NCBI GenBank assembly: GCA_033782935.1
Contig: JAWQEG010002488.1
Coordinates: 260,501 to 324,500, forward strand
Direction of reading: 5' to 3'
From: Petrolisthes cinctipes
Lineage: Eukaryota > Arthropoda > Malacostraca > Decapoda > Porcellanidae
DNA: 64,000 nucleotides
The notes under the pieces are model-generated. The model had not been told where the DNA came from. It saw only the letters and a program-made list of their open reading frames with translations, and ran no database searches. The position numbers and the translations under genes were made by a program. Shown here one piece after another: positions 51,325 through 62,822 of the stretch; within the stretch, counting starts at the first letter, position 1; every line of letters begins with the position of its first letter.

Positions 51325-52088
51325 CGGGTACAAAAGATGTATGCACATATCGACTTTGGACACTTAAAATATCGATTTTGAGCATGTTTTGGGTCTATAT
51401 TTTGAAAATATTCTAGCACTGAGTAGGCATGTACAGATCGCTTCTGGGACCCCAAAATATCGAATTTTCGGGTGTTTTGAGCCTGAATTTGGGATATAAA
51501 CGGGTACAGAAGATGCATGCACATATCGACTTTAGACACTTAAAATATCGATTTTTGAAATATCGATTTTTAGCATGTTTTGAGCCTATATTTTGAAAAA
51601 ATTCTAGCACTGAGTAGGCATGTACGGATCGCTTCTGGAACCAAAAAATTATCGAATTTTCGAGGGGTTTGAGGTTGAATTTGGGATATAAACGGGTGCA
51701 GAAGATGCATACACATATTGACTTTGGTCACCTAAAATATCGATTTTCAGCATGTTTTGGGCTTGTATTTTGAAAATACTCTAACACGGAGGAGGCAAGT
51801 ACAGATCACTTCTGGGACCCCAAAATATCGAATTTTCGGGTGTTTGGAGCCTGAATTTGATATATCGACTTTGGGCACCTAAAATATCGATTTTTAGCAT
51901 GTTTTGAGCCTATATTTTGAAAACATTCTAGCACTGAGTAGGCATGTACAGATCGCTTCTGGGACCAAAAAATATCGAATTTTCGGGTGTTTTGAGGTTG
52001 AATTTGGGATATAAACGGGTGCAGAAGATGCATACACATATTGACTTTGGTCACCTAAAATATCGATTTTCAGCATGTTTTGGGCCTG
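51325..52088 (+). repeat. 1,369-bp-period duplication, copy 1 (partner 52694-53457)
   Basis: Collinear with 52694-53457 at offset 1,369. Shared private variants are the 15-bp internal duplication at 51543-51572, GGAACCAAAAAATTATCG, TTCGAGGGGTTTGAGG and CGGAGGAGGCAAG. After 53457 the match continues at offset 1,192 (to ~53600), so exactly one 177-bp monomer is missing at that point in copy 2. Confidence 0.88.
51543..51572 (+). repeat. 15-bp tandem duplication inside a monomer
   Basis: The AAATATCGATTTTTG element at the start of half A is doubled, giving a 191-bp monomer (anchors 51382 and 51573). It recurs at 52912-52941 because the segment was duplicated, which marks the two copies as sisters. 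Confidence 0.88.
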
Positions 52089-52693
52089 TATTTTGAAAAT
52101 ACTCAAACACGGAGTAGGCAAGTACAGATCACTTTTGGGACCCCAAAATATCGAATTTTCGGGTGTTTGGAGCCTGAATTTGAGATATAAACGGGTACAG
52201 AAGATGCATTCACATATCGACTTTTGGGCACCTAAAATATCGATTATATGTATGTTTTGGGCCTGTATTTTATAAAAACTCTAAAACGGAGTAGGTATGT
52301 ACAGATTGCTTCTAGGACCCCAAAATATCGAATTTTCGGGTGTTTAAGGACTGAATTTGAGATATCGACTTTGGGCACCTAAAATATCGATTTTTAGCAT
52401 GTATTGGGCCTATATTTTTAAAAATATTATAGCACTGAGTAGGCATATACAGATCGCGTCTGGGACCCCAAAATATCGAATTTTCAGGTGTTTTGAGCCT
52501 GAATTTGAGATATAAACGGGTACAAAAGATGCATGCACATATTGACTTTTGGGCTCCTAAAATATCGATATTTAGCATGTTTTTGGTCTGTATCTTGAAA
52601 ACATTCTTACTAGGAGTAGGCATGTACAGATCGCTTCTAGGACCAAAAAATACCGAATTTTCGGGTGTTTTAAGCCTGAATTTGAGATATAAA

Positions 52694-53457
52694 CGGGTAC
52701 AGAAGATGTATGCACATATCGACTTTGGACACTTAAAATATCGATTTTGAGCATGTTTTTGGTCTATATTTTGAAAATATTCTAGCACTGAGTAGGCATG
52801 TACAGATCGCTTCTGGGACCCCAAAATATCGAATTTTCGGGTGTTTTGAGCCTGAATTTGGGATATAAACGGGTACAGAAGATGCATGCACATATCGACT
52901 TTAGACACTTAAAATATCGATTTTTGAAATATCGATTTTTAGCATGTTTTGAGCCTATATTTTGAAAAAATTCTAGCACTGAGTAGGCATGTACGGATCG
53001 CTTCTGGAACCAAAAAATTATCGAATTTTCGAGGGGTTTGAGGTTGAATTTGGGATATAAACGGGTGCAGAAGATGCATACACATATTGACTTTGGTCAC
53101 CTAAAATATCGATTTTCAGCATGTTTTGGGCTTGTATTTTGAAAATACTCTAACACGGAGGAGGCAAGTACAGATCACTTCTGGGACCCCAAAATATCGA
53201 ATTTTCGGGTGTTTGGAGCCTGAATTTGATATATCGACTTTGGGCACCTAAAATATCGATTTTTAGCATGTTTTGAGCCTATATTTTGAAAACATTCTAG
53301 CACTGAGTAGGCATGTACAGATCGCTTCTGGGACCAAAAAATATCGAATTTTCGGGTGTTTTGAGGTTGAATTTGGGATATAAACGGGTGCAGAAGATGC
53401 ATACACATATTGACTTTGGTCACCTAAAATATCGATTTTCAGCATGTTTTGGGCCTG
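52694..53457 (+). repeat. 1,369-bp-period duplication, copy 2 (partner 51325-52088)
   Basis: Second copy of the 51325-52088 segment, almost identical by eye. On its right it joins the ATTTTATAAAAACTCTAAAACGG monomer that in copy 1 lies one monomer further on (~52265). Confidence 0.88.
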
Positions 53458-55825
53458 TATTTTATAAAAACTCTAAAACGGAGTAGGTATGTACAGATTG
53501 CTTCTAGGACCCCAAAATATCGAATTTTCGGGTGTTTAAGGACTGAATTTGAGATATCGACTTTGGGCACCTAAAATATCTATTTTTAGCATGTTTTGGG
53601 CCTATATTTTGAAAACAATCTAGCACTGAGTAGGCATGTACAGATCGCTTCTGGGACCCCGAAATATCGAATTTTCGGGTGTTTTGAGGCTGAATTTGAG
53701 ATATAAACGGGTACAGAAAATGCATGCACATATTGACTTTGGGCACCTAAAATATCGATTTTCAGCATGTTTTGGGCCTGTATTTTGAAAATACTCTAAC
53801 ACGGAGTAGGCATGTACCGATCGCTTCTGGGACCCAAAAATATAGAATTTTCGGGTATTTTGAGCCAGAATTTGAGAAATAAACAGGTACTGAAGATGCA
53901 TGCACATATCGACTTTTGGGCACTTAAAATATCGATTTTGAGCATGTTTTGGGTCTGTATCTTGAAAACATTTTAACAAGGAGTAGGAATGTACAGATCG
54001 CTTCTAAGACCCAAAAATACCGAATTTTCGGGTGTTTCGGGCCTGAATTTGATATATCGACTTTGGGCACCTAAAATATCGATTTTCAGAATGTTTTGGG
54101 CCTGTATTTTTCAAATACTCTAACATGGTGTAGGCATGTACAGTTCGCTTCTGGGACCCCAAAATATCGAATTTTCGGGTGTTTTGGGCATGAATTTGAG
54201 ATATCGACTTTGGGCACCTAAAATATTGATTTTTAGCATGTTTTGGACCTATATTTTGAAAATATTCTAGAACTAATTAGGCATGTACAGCTCACTTCTG
54301 GGACCCCAAAATATCGAATTTTCGGGTGTTTTGAGCCTGAATTTGAGATATAAACGGGTACAGAAGATGCATGCACATCTCTACTTTGGTTCCCTAAAAT
54401 ATCGATTTTCAGCATGTTTTGGGCCTGTATTTTGAAAATACTCTAACACGGAGTAGGCAAGTACAGATCGCTTCTGGGACCCCAAAATATCGAATTTTCG
54501 GGTGTTTGGAGCCTGAATTTGAGATATAAACGGGTACAGAAGATGCATCCACATATCGACTTTTGGGCACCTAAAAGATCTATTTTCAGTATGTTTTGGG
54601 CCTGTATATTGAAAAAACTCTAATACGGAGTAGGCATGTACAGATCGCTTCTGTGACCCCAAAATATCGGGTTTTCGTGCGTTTTGGGCCTGAATTTGAT
54701 ATATCGACTTTGGGCACCTAAATTATCGATTCTTAGCATGTTTTGAGCCTATATTTTGAAAATATTCTAGAACTAAGTAGGCATGTACAGATCACTTCTG
54801 GGACCCGAAAATATCGAATTTTCGGGTGTTTTGAGCCTGAATTTGAGATATTAACGGGTTCAGAAGATGCATGCACATATCGACTTTGGACACTTAAAAT
54901 ATCGATTTTTAGCATGTTTTGAGCCTATATTTTGAAAACATTCTAGCACTGAGTAGGCATGTACAGATCGCTTCTGGGACCAAAAAATTTCGAATTTTCG
55001 GGTGTTTTGAGGTTGAATTTGGGATATAAACGGGTGCATAAGATGCATACACATATTGACTTTGGTCACCTAAAATATCGATTTTCAGCATGTTTTGGGC
55101 CTGTATTTTAAAAATACTCAAACACGGAGTAGGCATGTACAGATCACTTCTGGGACCCCAAAATATCGAATTTTCCGGTGTTTGGAGCCTGAATTTGAGA
55201 TATAAACGGGTACAGAAGATGCAGGCACATATCGACTTTTGCGCACCTAAAATATCGATTATATGTATGTTTTGGGCCTGTATTTTATAAATACTCTAAC
55301 ACGGAGTAGGTATGTACAGATCGCTTCTAGGACCCAAAAATATCGAATTTTCGGGTGTTTAAGGACTGAATTTGGGATATCGACTTTGGGCACCTAAAAT
55401 ATCGATTTTTAGCATGTTTTGGGCCTATATTTTGAAAAAATTCTAGCACTGAGTAGGCATGTACAGATCGCTTCTGGGACCCCGAAATATCGAATTTTCG
55501 GGTGTTTTGAGCCTGAATTTGAGATATAAACGGGTACAAAAAATACATGCACATATTGACTTTGGGCACCTAAAATATCGATTTTCAGCATGTTTTGGGA
55601 CTGTATTTTGAAAATACTCTAACACGGAGTAGGCATGTACAGATCGCTTCTGGGACCCAAAAATATAGAATTTTCGGGTGTTTTGAGCCTGAATTTGAGA
55701 TATAAACAGGTACTGAAGATGCATGCACATATCGACTTTTGGGCACTTAAAAAATCGATTTTGAGCATATTTTGGGTCTGTATCTTGAAAACATTCAAAC
55801 TAGGAGTAGGAATGTAGAGATCGCT
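53458..55825 (+). repeat. Satellite resembling domain (i)
   Basis: Carries markers of the first 28 kb: CACATCTCTACTTTGG near 54369, GTGTTTAAGGACTGAATTTG near 53533 and 55350, GATTATATGTATG near 55256, and ATTTTATAAATACTC near 55281. Domain (i)-type array thus reappears on the far side of domain (ii). Confidence 0.78.
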
Positions 55826-58800
55826 TCAAAGACCCAAAAATACCGAATTTTCGGGTGTTTTGAGGTTGAATTTGAGATATAAACGAGTGCAGAAGATGCA
55901 TACACATATTAACTTTGGGCACCTAAAATATCGATTTTCAGCATGTTTTGGGCCTGTATCTGAGTAGGCAAGTACATATTGCTTCTGGGACCTCAAAATA
56001 TCGAATTTTCGGATGTTTTGAGGTTGAATTTGAGATATAAACGAGTGCAGAAGATGCATACACATATTAACTTTGGGCACCTAAAATATCGATTTATAGC
56101 ATGTTTTGGGCCTGTATCTGAGTAGGCATGTACAGATCGCTTTTGGGACCCCAAAATATCGAATTTTCGGGTGTTTGGAGCCTGAATTTGAGATATAAAC
56201 GGGTACAGAAGATGCATGCACATATCGACTTTTGGGCACCTAAAAGATCGATTTTCAGTATGATATGGGCCTGTATTTTGAAAATACTCTAACACGGAGT
56301 AGGCATGTACAGTTCGCTTCTGGGACCCCAAAATATCGCATTTTCGGGTATTTTGGGCCTGAATTTGAGATATCGACTTTGGGCACCTAAAATATCGATT
56401 TTTAGCATGTTTTGGGCCTATATTTTGAAAATATTCTAGCACTAAGTAGGCATGTACAGATCACTTCTGGGATACCAAAATATCGAATTTTCGGGCGTTT
56501 TGATCCTGAATTTGAGATATAAACGGGTACACAAGATGCATGCACATATCGACTTTGGATACATAAAATATCGATTGTAAGAATGTTTTGGGTCTGTATC
56601 TTGAAAACATTCTAACTAGGATTAGGCATGTACAGATCGCTTCTGGGAACCAAAAATCTCTAATTTTCGGGTGTTTTGAAGTTGAATTTTTGATATAAAC
56701 GAGTGCAGAAGATGCATACACATATTGACTTTGGTCACCTAAAATATCGATTTTCAGCATGTTTTGGGACTGTATCTGAGTAGGCATGTACAGATCGCTT
56801 CTGGGACCCCAAAATATCGAATTTTCGGGTGTTTGGAGCCTGAGTTTGAGATATAAACGGGTACAGAAAATGCATGCACATATCGACTTTTGGGCACGTA
56901 AAAGATCGATTTTCAGTATGAAAATACTCTAACACGGAGTAGGCATGTACAGTTCGCTTCTGGGACCCCAAAATATCGAATTTTCGGGTGTTTTCGGCCT
57001 GAATTTGAGATATCGACTTTGGGCACCTAAAATATCGATTTTTAGCATGTTTTGGGTATATATTTTGAAAATATTCTAGCACTAAGTAGGCATGTACAGA
57101 TCACTTCTGGGACCCCAAAATATCGAATTTTCGGGTGTTTTGATACTGAAATTGAGATATAAACGGGTACAGAAGATGCATGCACATATCGACTTTGTAT
57201 ACTTAAAATATCGATTTTTAGCGTGTTTTGAGCCTATATTTTGAAATCATTCTTGCACTGACTAGGCATATACAGTTCGCTTTTGGGACCCCAAAAATAT
57301 CGAATTTTGGGGAGTTTTGAGGTTGAATTTGGGATATAAACGGGTACAGAAGATGCATACACATATTGACTTTGGTCACCTAAAATATCGATTTTCAGCA
57401 TGATTTGGGCCTGTATTTTGAAAATACTCTAACACGGAGTAGGCAAGTACAGATCACTTCTAGGACCAAAAAATATCGAATTTTCGGGTGTTTCGAGCCT
57501 GAATTTGAGGTATAAACAGGTACAGAAGATGCATTCACATATCGACTTTTGGGCACCTAAAATATCGATTTTCTGTATGTTTTGGGCCTGTATTTTGAAA
57601 ATACTCTAAAACGGAGTAGGTATGTACAGATCGCTTCTCTGACCCCAAAATTTCGAATTTTCGGGTGTTTTGGGCCTGAATTGGAGATATCTACTTTGGG
57701 CACCTAATATTTCGATTTTTAGCATGTTTTGGGCCTATATTTGAAAATACTCTAACACAGAGTAGGCATGTACAGATCGCTTCTGTCACTCCAAAATATC
57801 GGATTTTCGGGTGTTTTGAGCCTGAATTTGAGATATAAACGGGTACTGAAGATGCATGAACATATCGACTTTTCGGCCACTAAAATATCGATTTTAAGCA
57901 TGTTTTCGGTCTGTATCTTGAAAACATTCTAACTAGGAGTAGGCATGTACAGATCGCTTCTGGGAACCTAAAATCTCTAATTTTCGGGTGTTTTGAAGTT
58001 GAATTTGAGATATAAACGAGTGCAGAAGATGCATACACATATTAACTTTGGGCACCTAAAATATCGATTTTCAGCATGTTTTGGGCCTGTATCTGAATAG
58101 GCTTGTACCGATCGCTTCTGGGACCCCAAAATATCAAATTTTCGGGTGTTTGGAGCCTGAATTTGAGATATAAACGGGTAAAGAAGATGCATGCACATAT
58201 CGACTTTTGGGCACCTAAAAGATCGATTTAAGTATGTTATGGGCCTGTATTTTGAAAATACTCTAACACGGAGTAGGCATGTACAGTTCGCTTCTGGGAC
58301 CCCAAAATATCGAATTTTCGGGTGTTTTGGGCCTGAATTTGAGATATCGACTTTGGGCACCTAAAATATCGATTTTTAGCATGTTTTGGGCCTATATTTG
58401 AAAATACTCTGACACAGAGTAGGCATGTACAGATCGCTTCTGGCACTCCAAAATATCGAATTTTCGGGTGTTTTGAGCCTGAATTTGAGATATAAACGGG
58501 TACAGAAGATGCATGCACTTATCGACTTTGGACACTTAAAATATCTATTTTTAGCATGTTTTGAGCCTATATTTTGAAAACATTCTAGCACTGAGTAGGC
58601 ATTCACAGATCGCTTCTGTGATCCAAAAATATCGAATTTTCGGGTGTTTTGAGGTTGAATTTGAGATATAAACGGGTACAGAAGATGCATGCACTTTGGA
58701 CACTTAAAATATCTATTTTTAGCATGTTTTGAGCCTATATTTTGAAAACTTTCTAGCACTGAGTAGGCATTCACAGATCGCTTCTGGGATCCAAAAATAT

Positions 58801-60900
58801 AGAATTTTCAGGTGTTTTGAGGTTGAATTTTAGATATAAACGAGTGCAGAAGATGCATACTCATATTAAGTTTGGGCACCTAAAATATCGATTTTCAGCA
58901 TGTTTTGGGCCTGTATCAGAGTAGGCATGTACAGATCGCTTCTAGGACCCCAAAATATCGAATTTTCGGGTGTTTTGAGGTTGAATTTGAGATATAAACG
59001 AGTGCAGAAGATGCATAAACATATTAACTTTGGGCACCTAAAATATCGATTTTCAGCATGTTTTGGGCCTGTATCTGAGTAGGCATGTACAGATCGCTTA
59101 TGGGACCCCAAAATATCGAATTTTCGGGTGTTTGGAGTCTGAGTTTGAGATACAAACGGATACAGAAGATGCATGCACATATCGACTTTTGGGCACTTAA
59201 AAGATCGATTTTTAGCATGTTTTAGGCCTATATTTTGAAAATATTCTAGCACTAAGTAGGCATGTACAGATCACTTCTGGGACCCCAAAATATCGAATTT
59301 TCGGGTGTTTTGATCCTGAATTTGAGATATAAACGGGTACAGAAGATGCATGCACATATCGACTTTGGATACTTAAAATATCGATTTTTAGCGTGTTTTG
59401 AGCCTATACTTTGAAAACATTCTTGCTCTGACTAGGCATATACAGTTCGCTTCTGGGACCCCAAAAATATCGAATTTTCGGGAGTTTTGAGGTTGAATTT
59501 GGGATATAAACGGGTACAGAAGATGCATACACATATTGACTTTGGTCACCTAAAATATCGATTTTCAGCATGTTTTGGGCCTGTATTTTTAAAATACTCT
59601 AACACTGAGTAGGCAAGTACAGATCACTTCTAGGACCAAAAAATATCGAATTTTCAGGTGTTTGGAGCCTGAATTTGAGGTATAAACAGGTACAGAAGAT
59701 GCATGCACATATCGACTTTTGGGCACCTAAAATATCGATTTTCTTTATGTTTTGGGCCTGTATTTTGAAAATACTCTAAAACGGAGTAGGTATGTACAGA
59801 TCGCTTCTCTGACCCCAAAATTTCGAATTTTCGGGTGTTTTGGGCCTGAATTGGAGATATCTACTTTGGGCACCTAATATTTCGATTTTTAGCATGTTTT
59901 GGGCCTGTATTTGAAAATACTCTAACACAGAGTAGGCATGTACAGGTCGCTTCTGGCACTCCAAAATATCGAATTTTTGGGTGTTTTGAGCCCGAATTTG
60001 AGATATAAACGGGTACTGAAGATGCATGAACATATCGACTTTTCGGCCACTAAATTATCGATTTTAAGCATGTTTTGGGTCTGCATCTTGAAAACATTCT
60101 AACTAGGAGTAGGCATGTACAGATCGCTTCTGGGAACCAAAAATCTCTAATTTTCAAGTGTTTTGAAGTTGAATTTGAGATATAAACGAGTGCAGAAGAT
60201 GCATACACATATTAACTTTGGGCCCCTAAAATATCGATTTTCAGCATGTTTTGGGCCTGTATCTGAATAGGCATGTAGCGATCGCTTCTGGGACCCCAAA
60301 ATATCAAATTTTCGGGTGTTTGGAGCCTGAATTTGAGATATAAACGGGTACAGAAGATGCATGCACATATCGACTTTGGACAATTAAAATATCTATTTTT
60401 AGCATGTTTTGAGCCTATATTTTGAAAACATTCTAGCACTGAGTAGGCATTCACAGATCGCTTCTGGGATCCAAAAATATCGAATTTTCGGGTGTTTTAA
60501 GGTTGAATTTGAGATATAAACGGGTACAGAAGATGCATGCACTTTGGACACTTAAAATATCTATTTTTAGCATGTTTTGAGCCTATATTTTGAAAACATT
60601 CTAGCACTGAGTAGGCATGTACAGATTGCTTCTGGGACCCAAAAATATCGAATTTTCGGGTGTTTTGAGGTTGAATTTGAGATATAAACGGGTACAGAAG
60701 ATGCATGCACATATCGACTTTGGACACTTAAAATATCTATTTTTAGCATGTTTTGAGCCTATATTTTGAAAACATTCTAGCACTAAGTAGGCATTCACAG
60801 ATCGCTTCTGGGATCCAAAAATATTGAATTTTCGGGTGTTTTGAGGTTGAATTTGAGATATAAACGAGTGCAGAATATGCATACACATATTAACTTTGGG
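55826..60900 (+). repeat. Satellite resembling domain (ii)
   Basis: Markers of 28-47 kb return: GGCATATACAGTTCGC near 57266 and 59435, TTCTCTGACCCCAAAATTTCG near 57634 and 59810, CGCTTCTGGCACTCC near 58435 and 59950, and GGCATTCACAGATCGC near 58608, 58767 and 60449. The 58.5-58.8 kb part resembles 60.37-60.6 kb. No unrelated sequence is present. Confidence 0.78.
56896..57024 (+). repeat. 129-bp monomer with deletions in both halves
   Basis: The shortest monomer I noticed. Half B carries the usual 30-bp class S1 loss. Half A has a different 18-bp loss from the class S2 one: CAGTATGATATGGGCC...TTGAAAATACTC is reduced to CAGTATGAAAATACTC. The left arm of the dyad is removed. Anchors 56916 and 57045 confirm 129 bp. 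Confidence 0.87.
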
Positions 60901-61911
60901 CACCTAAAATATCGATTTTCAGCATGTTTTGGGCCTGTATCTGAGTAGGCATGTACAGATCGCTTCTGGGACCCCAAAATATCGAATTTTCGGGTGTTTG
61001 GAGCCTGAGTTTGAGATATAAACGGGTACAGAAGATGCATGCACATATCGACTTTTGGGCACTTAAAAGATCGATTTTCAGTATGATATGGGCCTGTATT
61101 TTGAAAATACTCTAACACGGAGTAGTCATGTACAGTTCGCTTCTGGGACCCCAAAATATCGATTTTCGGGTGTTTTGGGCCTGAATTTGAGATATCGACT
61201 TTGGGCACCTAAAATATCGATTTTTAGCATGTTTTGGGCCTATATTTTGAAAATATTCTAGCACTAAGTAGGCATGTACAGATCACTTCTGAGACCCCAA
61301 AATATCGAATTTTCGGGTGTTTTGATCCTGAATTTGAGATATAAACGGGTACAGAAGATGCATGCACATATCGACTTTGGATACTTAAAATATCGATTTT
61401 TAGCGTGTTTTGAGCCTATATTTTGAAAAAATTCTTGCACTGACTAGGCATATACAGTTCGCTTCTGGGACCCGAAAAACATCGAATTTTCGGAAGTTTT
61501 GAGGTTGAATTTGGGATATAAACGGGTGCAGAAGATGCATACACATATTGACTTTGGTCACCTAAAATATCGATTTTCAGCATGTTTTGGGCCTGTATTT
61601 TGAAAATACTCTAACACGGAGTAGGCTAGTACAGATCACTTCTAGGACCAAAAAATATCGAATTTTCAGGTGTTTGGAGCCTGAATTTGAGGTATAAACA
61701 GGTACAGAAGATGCATGCACATATCGACTTAGGACACTTAAAATATTTATTTTTAGCATGTTTTGAGCCTATATTTTGAAAACATTCTAGCACTGAGTAG
61801 GCATGTACAGATTGCTTCTGGGACCCCAAAATATCGAATTTTCGGGTGTTTGGAGCCTGAGTTTGAGATATAAACGGGTACAGAAGATGCATGCACATAT
61901 CGACTTTTGGG
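60901..61911 (+). repeat. 6-monomer HOR, 1,011 bp, unit 1
   Basis: Anchors 60922, 61081, 61227, 61403, 61580, 61756 and 61933 give spacings 159, 146, 176, 177, 176 and 177, summing to 1,011. The 146-bp monomer has lost one A in ATATCGATTTTCGGG. The unit also carries the private GGAGTAGTCATG change. Both are shared with unit 2. Confidence 0.9.
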
Positions 61912-62822
61912 CACCTAAAATATCGATTTTCAGCATGTTTTGGGCCTGTATCTGAGTAGGCATGTACAGATCGCTTCTGGGACCCCAAAATATCGAATTT
62001 TCGGGTGTTTGGAGCCTGAGTTTGAGATAGAAACGGGTACAGAAGATGCATGCACATATCGACTTTTGGGCACTTAAAAGATCGATTTTCAGTATGATAT
62101 GGGCCTGTATTTTGAAAATACTCTAACACGGAGTAGTCATGTACAGTTCGCTTCTGGGACCCCAAAATATCGATTTTCGGGTGTTTTGGGCCTGAATTTG
62201 AGATATCGACTTTGGGCACCTAAAATATCGATTTTTAGCATGTTTTGGGCCTATATTTTGAAAATATTCTAGCACTAAGTAGGCATGTACAGATCACTTC
62301 TGGGACCCCAAAATATCGAATTTTCGGGTGTTTTGATCCTGAATTTGAGATATAAACGGGTACAGAAGATGCATGCACATATCGACTTTGGATACTTAAA
62401 ATATCGATTTTTAGCGTGTTTTGAGCCTATATTTTGAAAAAATTCTTGCACTGACTAGGCATATACAGTTCGCTTCTGGGACCCCAAAAATATCGAATTT
62501 TCGGAAGTTTTGAGGTTGAATTTGGGATATAAACGGGTGCAGAAGATGCATACACATATTGACTTTGGTCACCTAAAATATCGATTTTCAGCATGTTTTG
62601 GGCCTGTATTTTGAAAATACTCTGACACGGTGTAGGCAAGTACAGATCACTTCTAGGACCAAAAAATATCGAATTTTCAGGTGTTTGGAGCCTGAATTTG
62701 AGGTATAAACAGGTACAGAAGATGCATGCACATATCGACTTAGGACACTTAAAATATTTATTTTTAGCATGTTTTGAGCCTATATTTTGAAAACATTCTA
62801 GCACTGAGTAGGCATGTACAGA
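61912..62822 (+). repeat. 6-monomer HOR, 1,011-bp period, unit 2 (911 bp matched)
   Basis: Matches unit 1 at +1,011 bp for about 911 bp, including GGAGTAGTCATG near 62130 and the one-base loss near 62170. Differences include GAGATAGAAACGGG near 62024 and CTGACACGGTGTAGG near 62621. After 62822 the sequence leaves the HOR. Confidence 0.88.
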
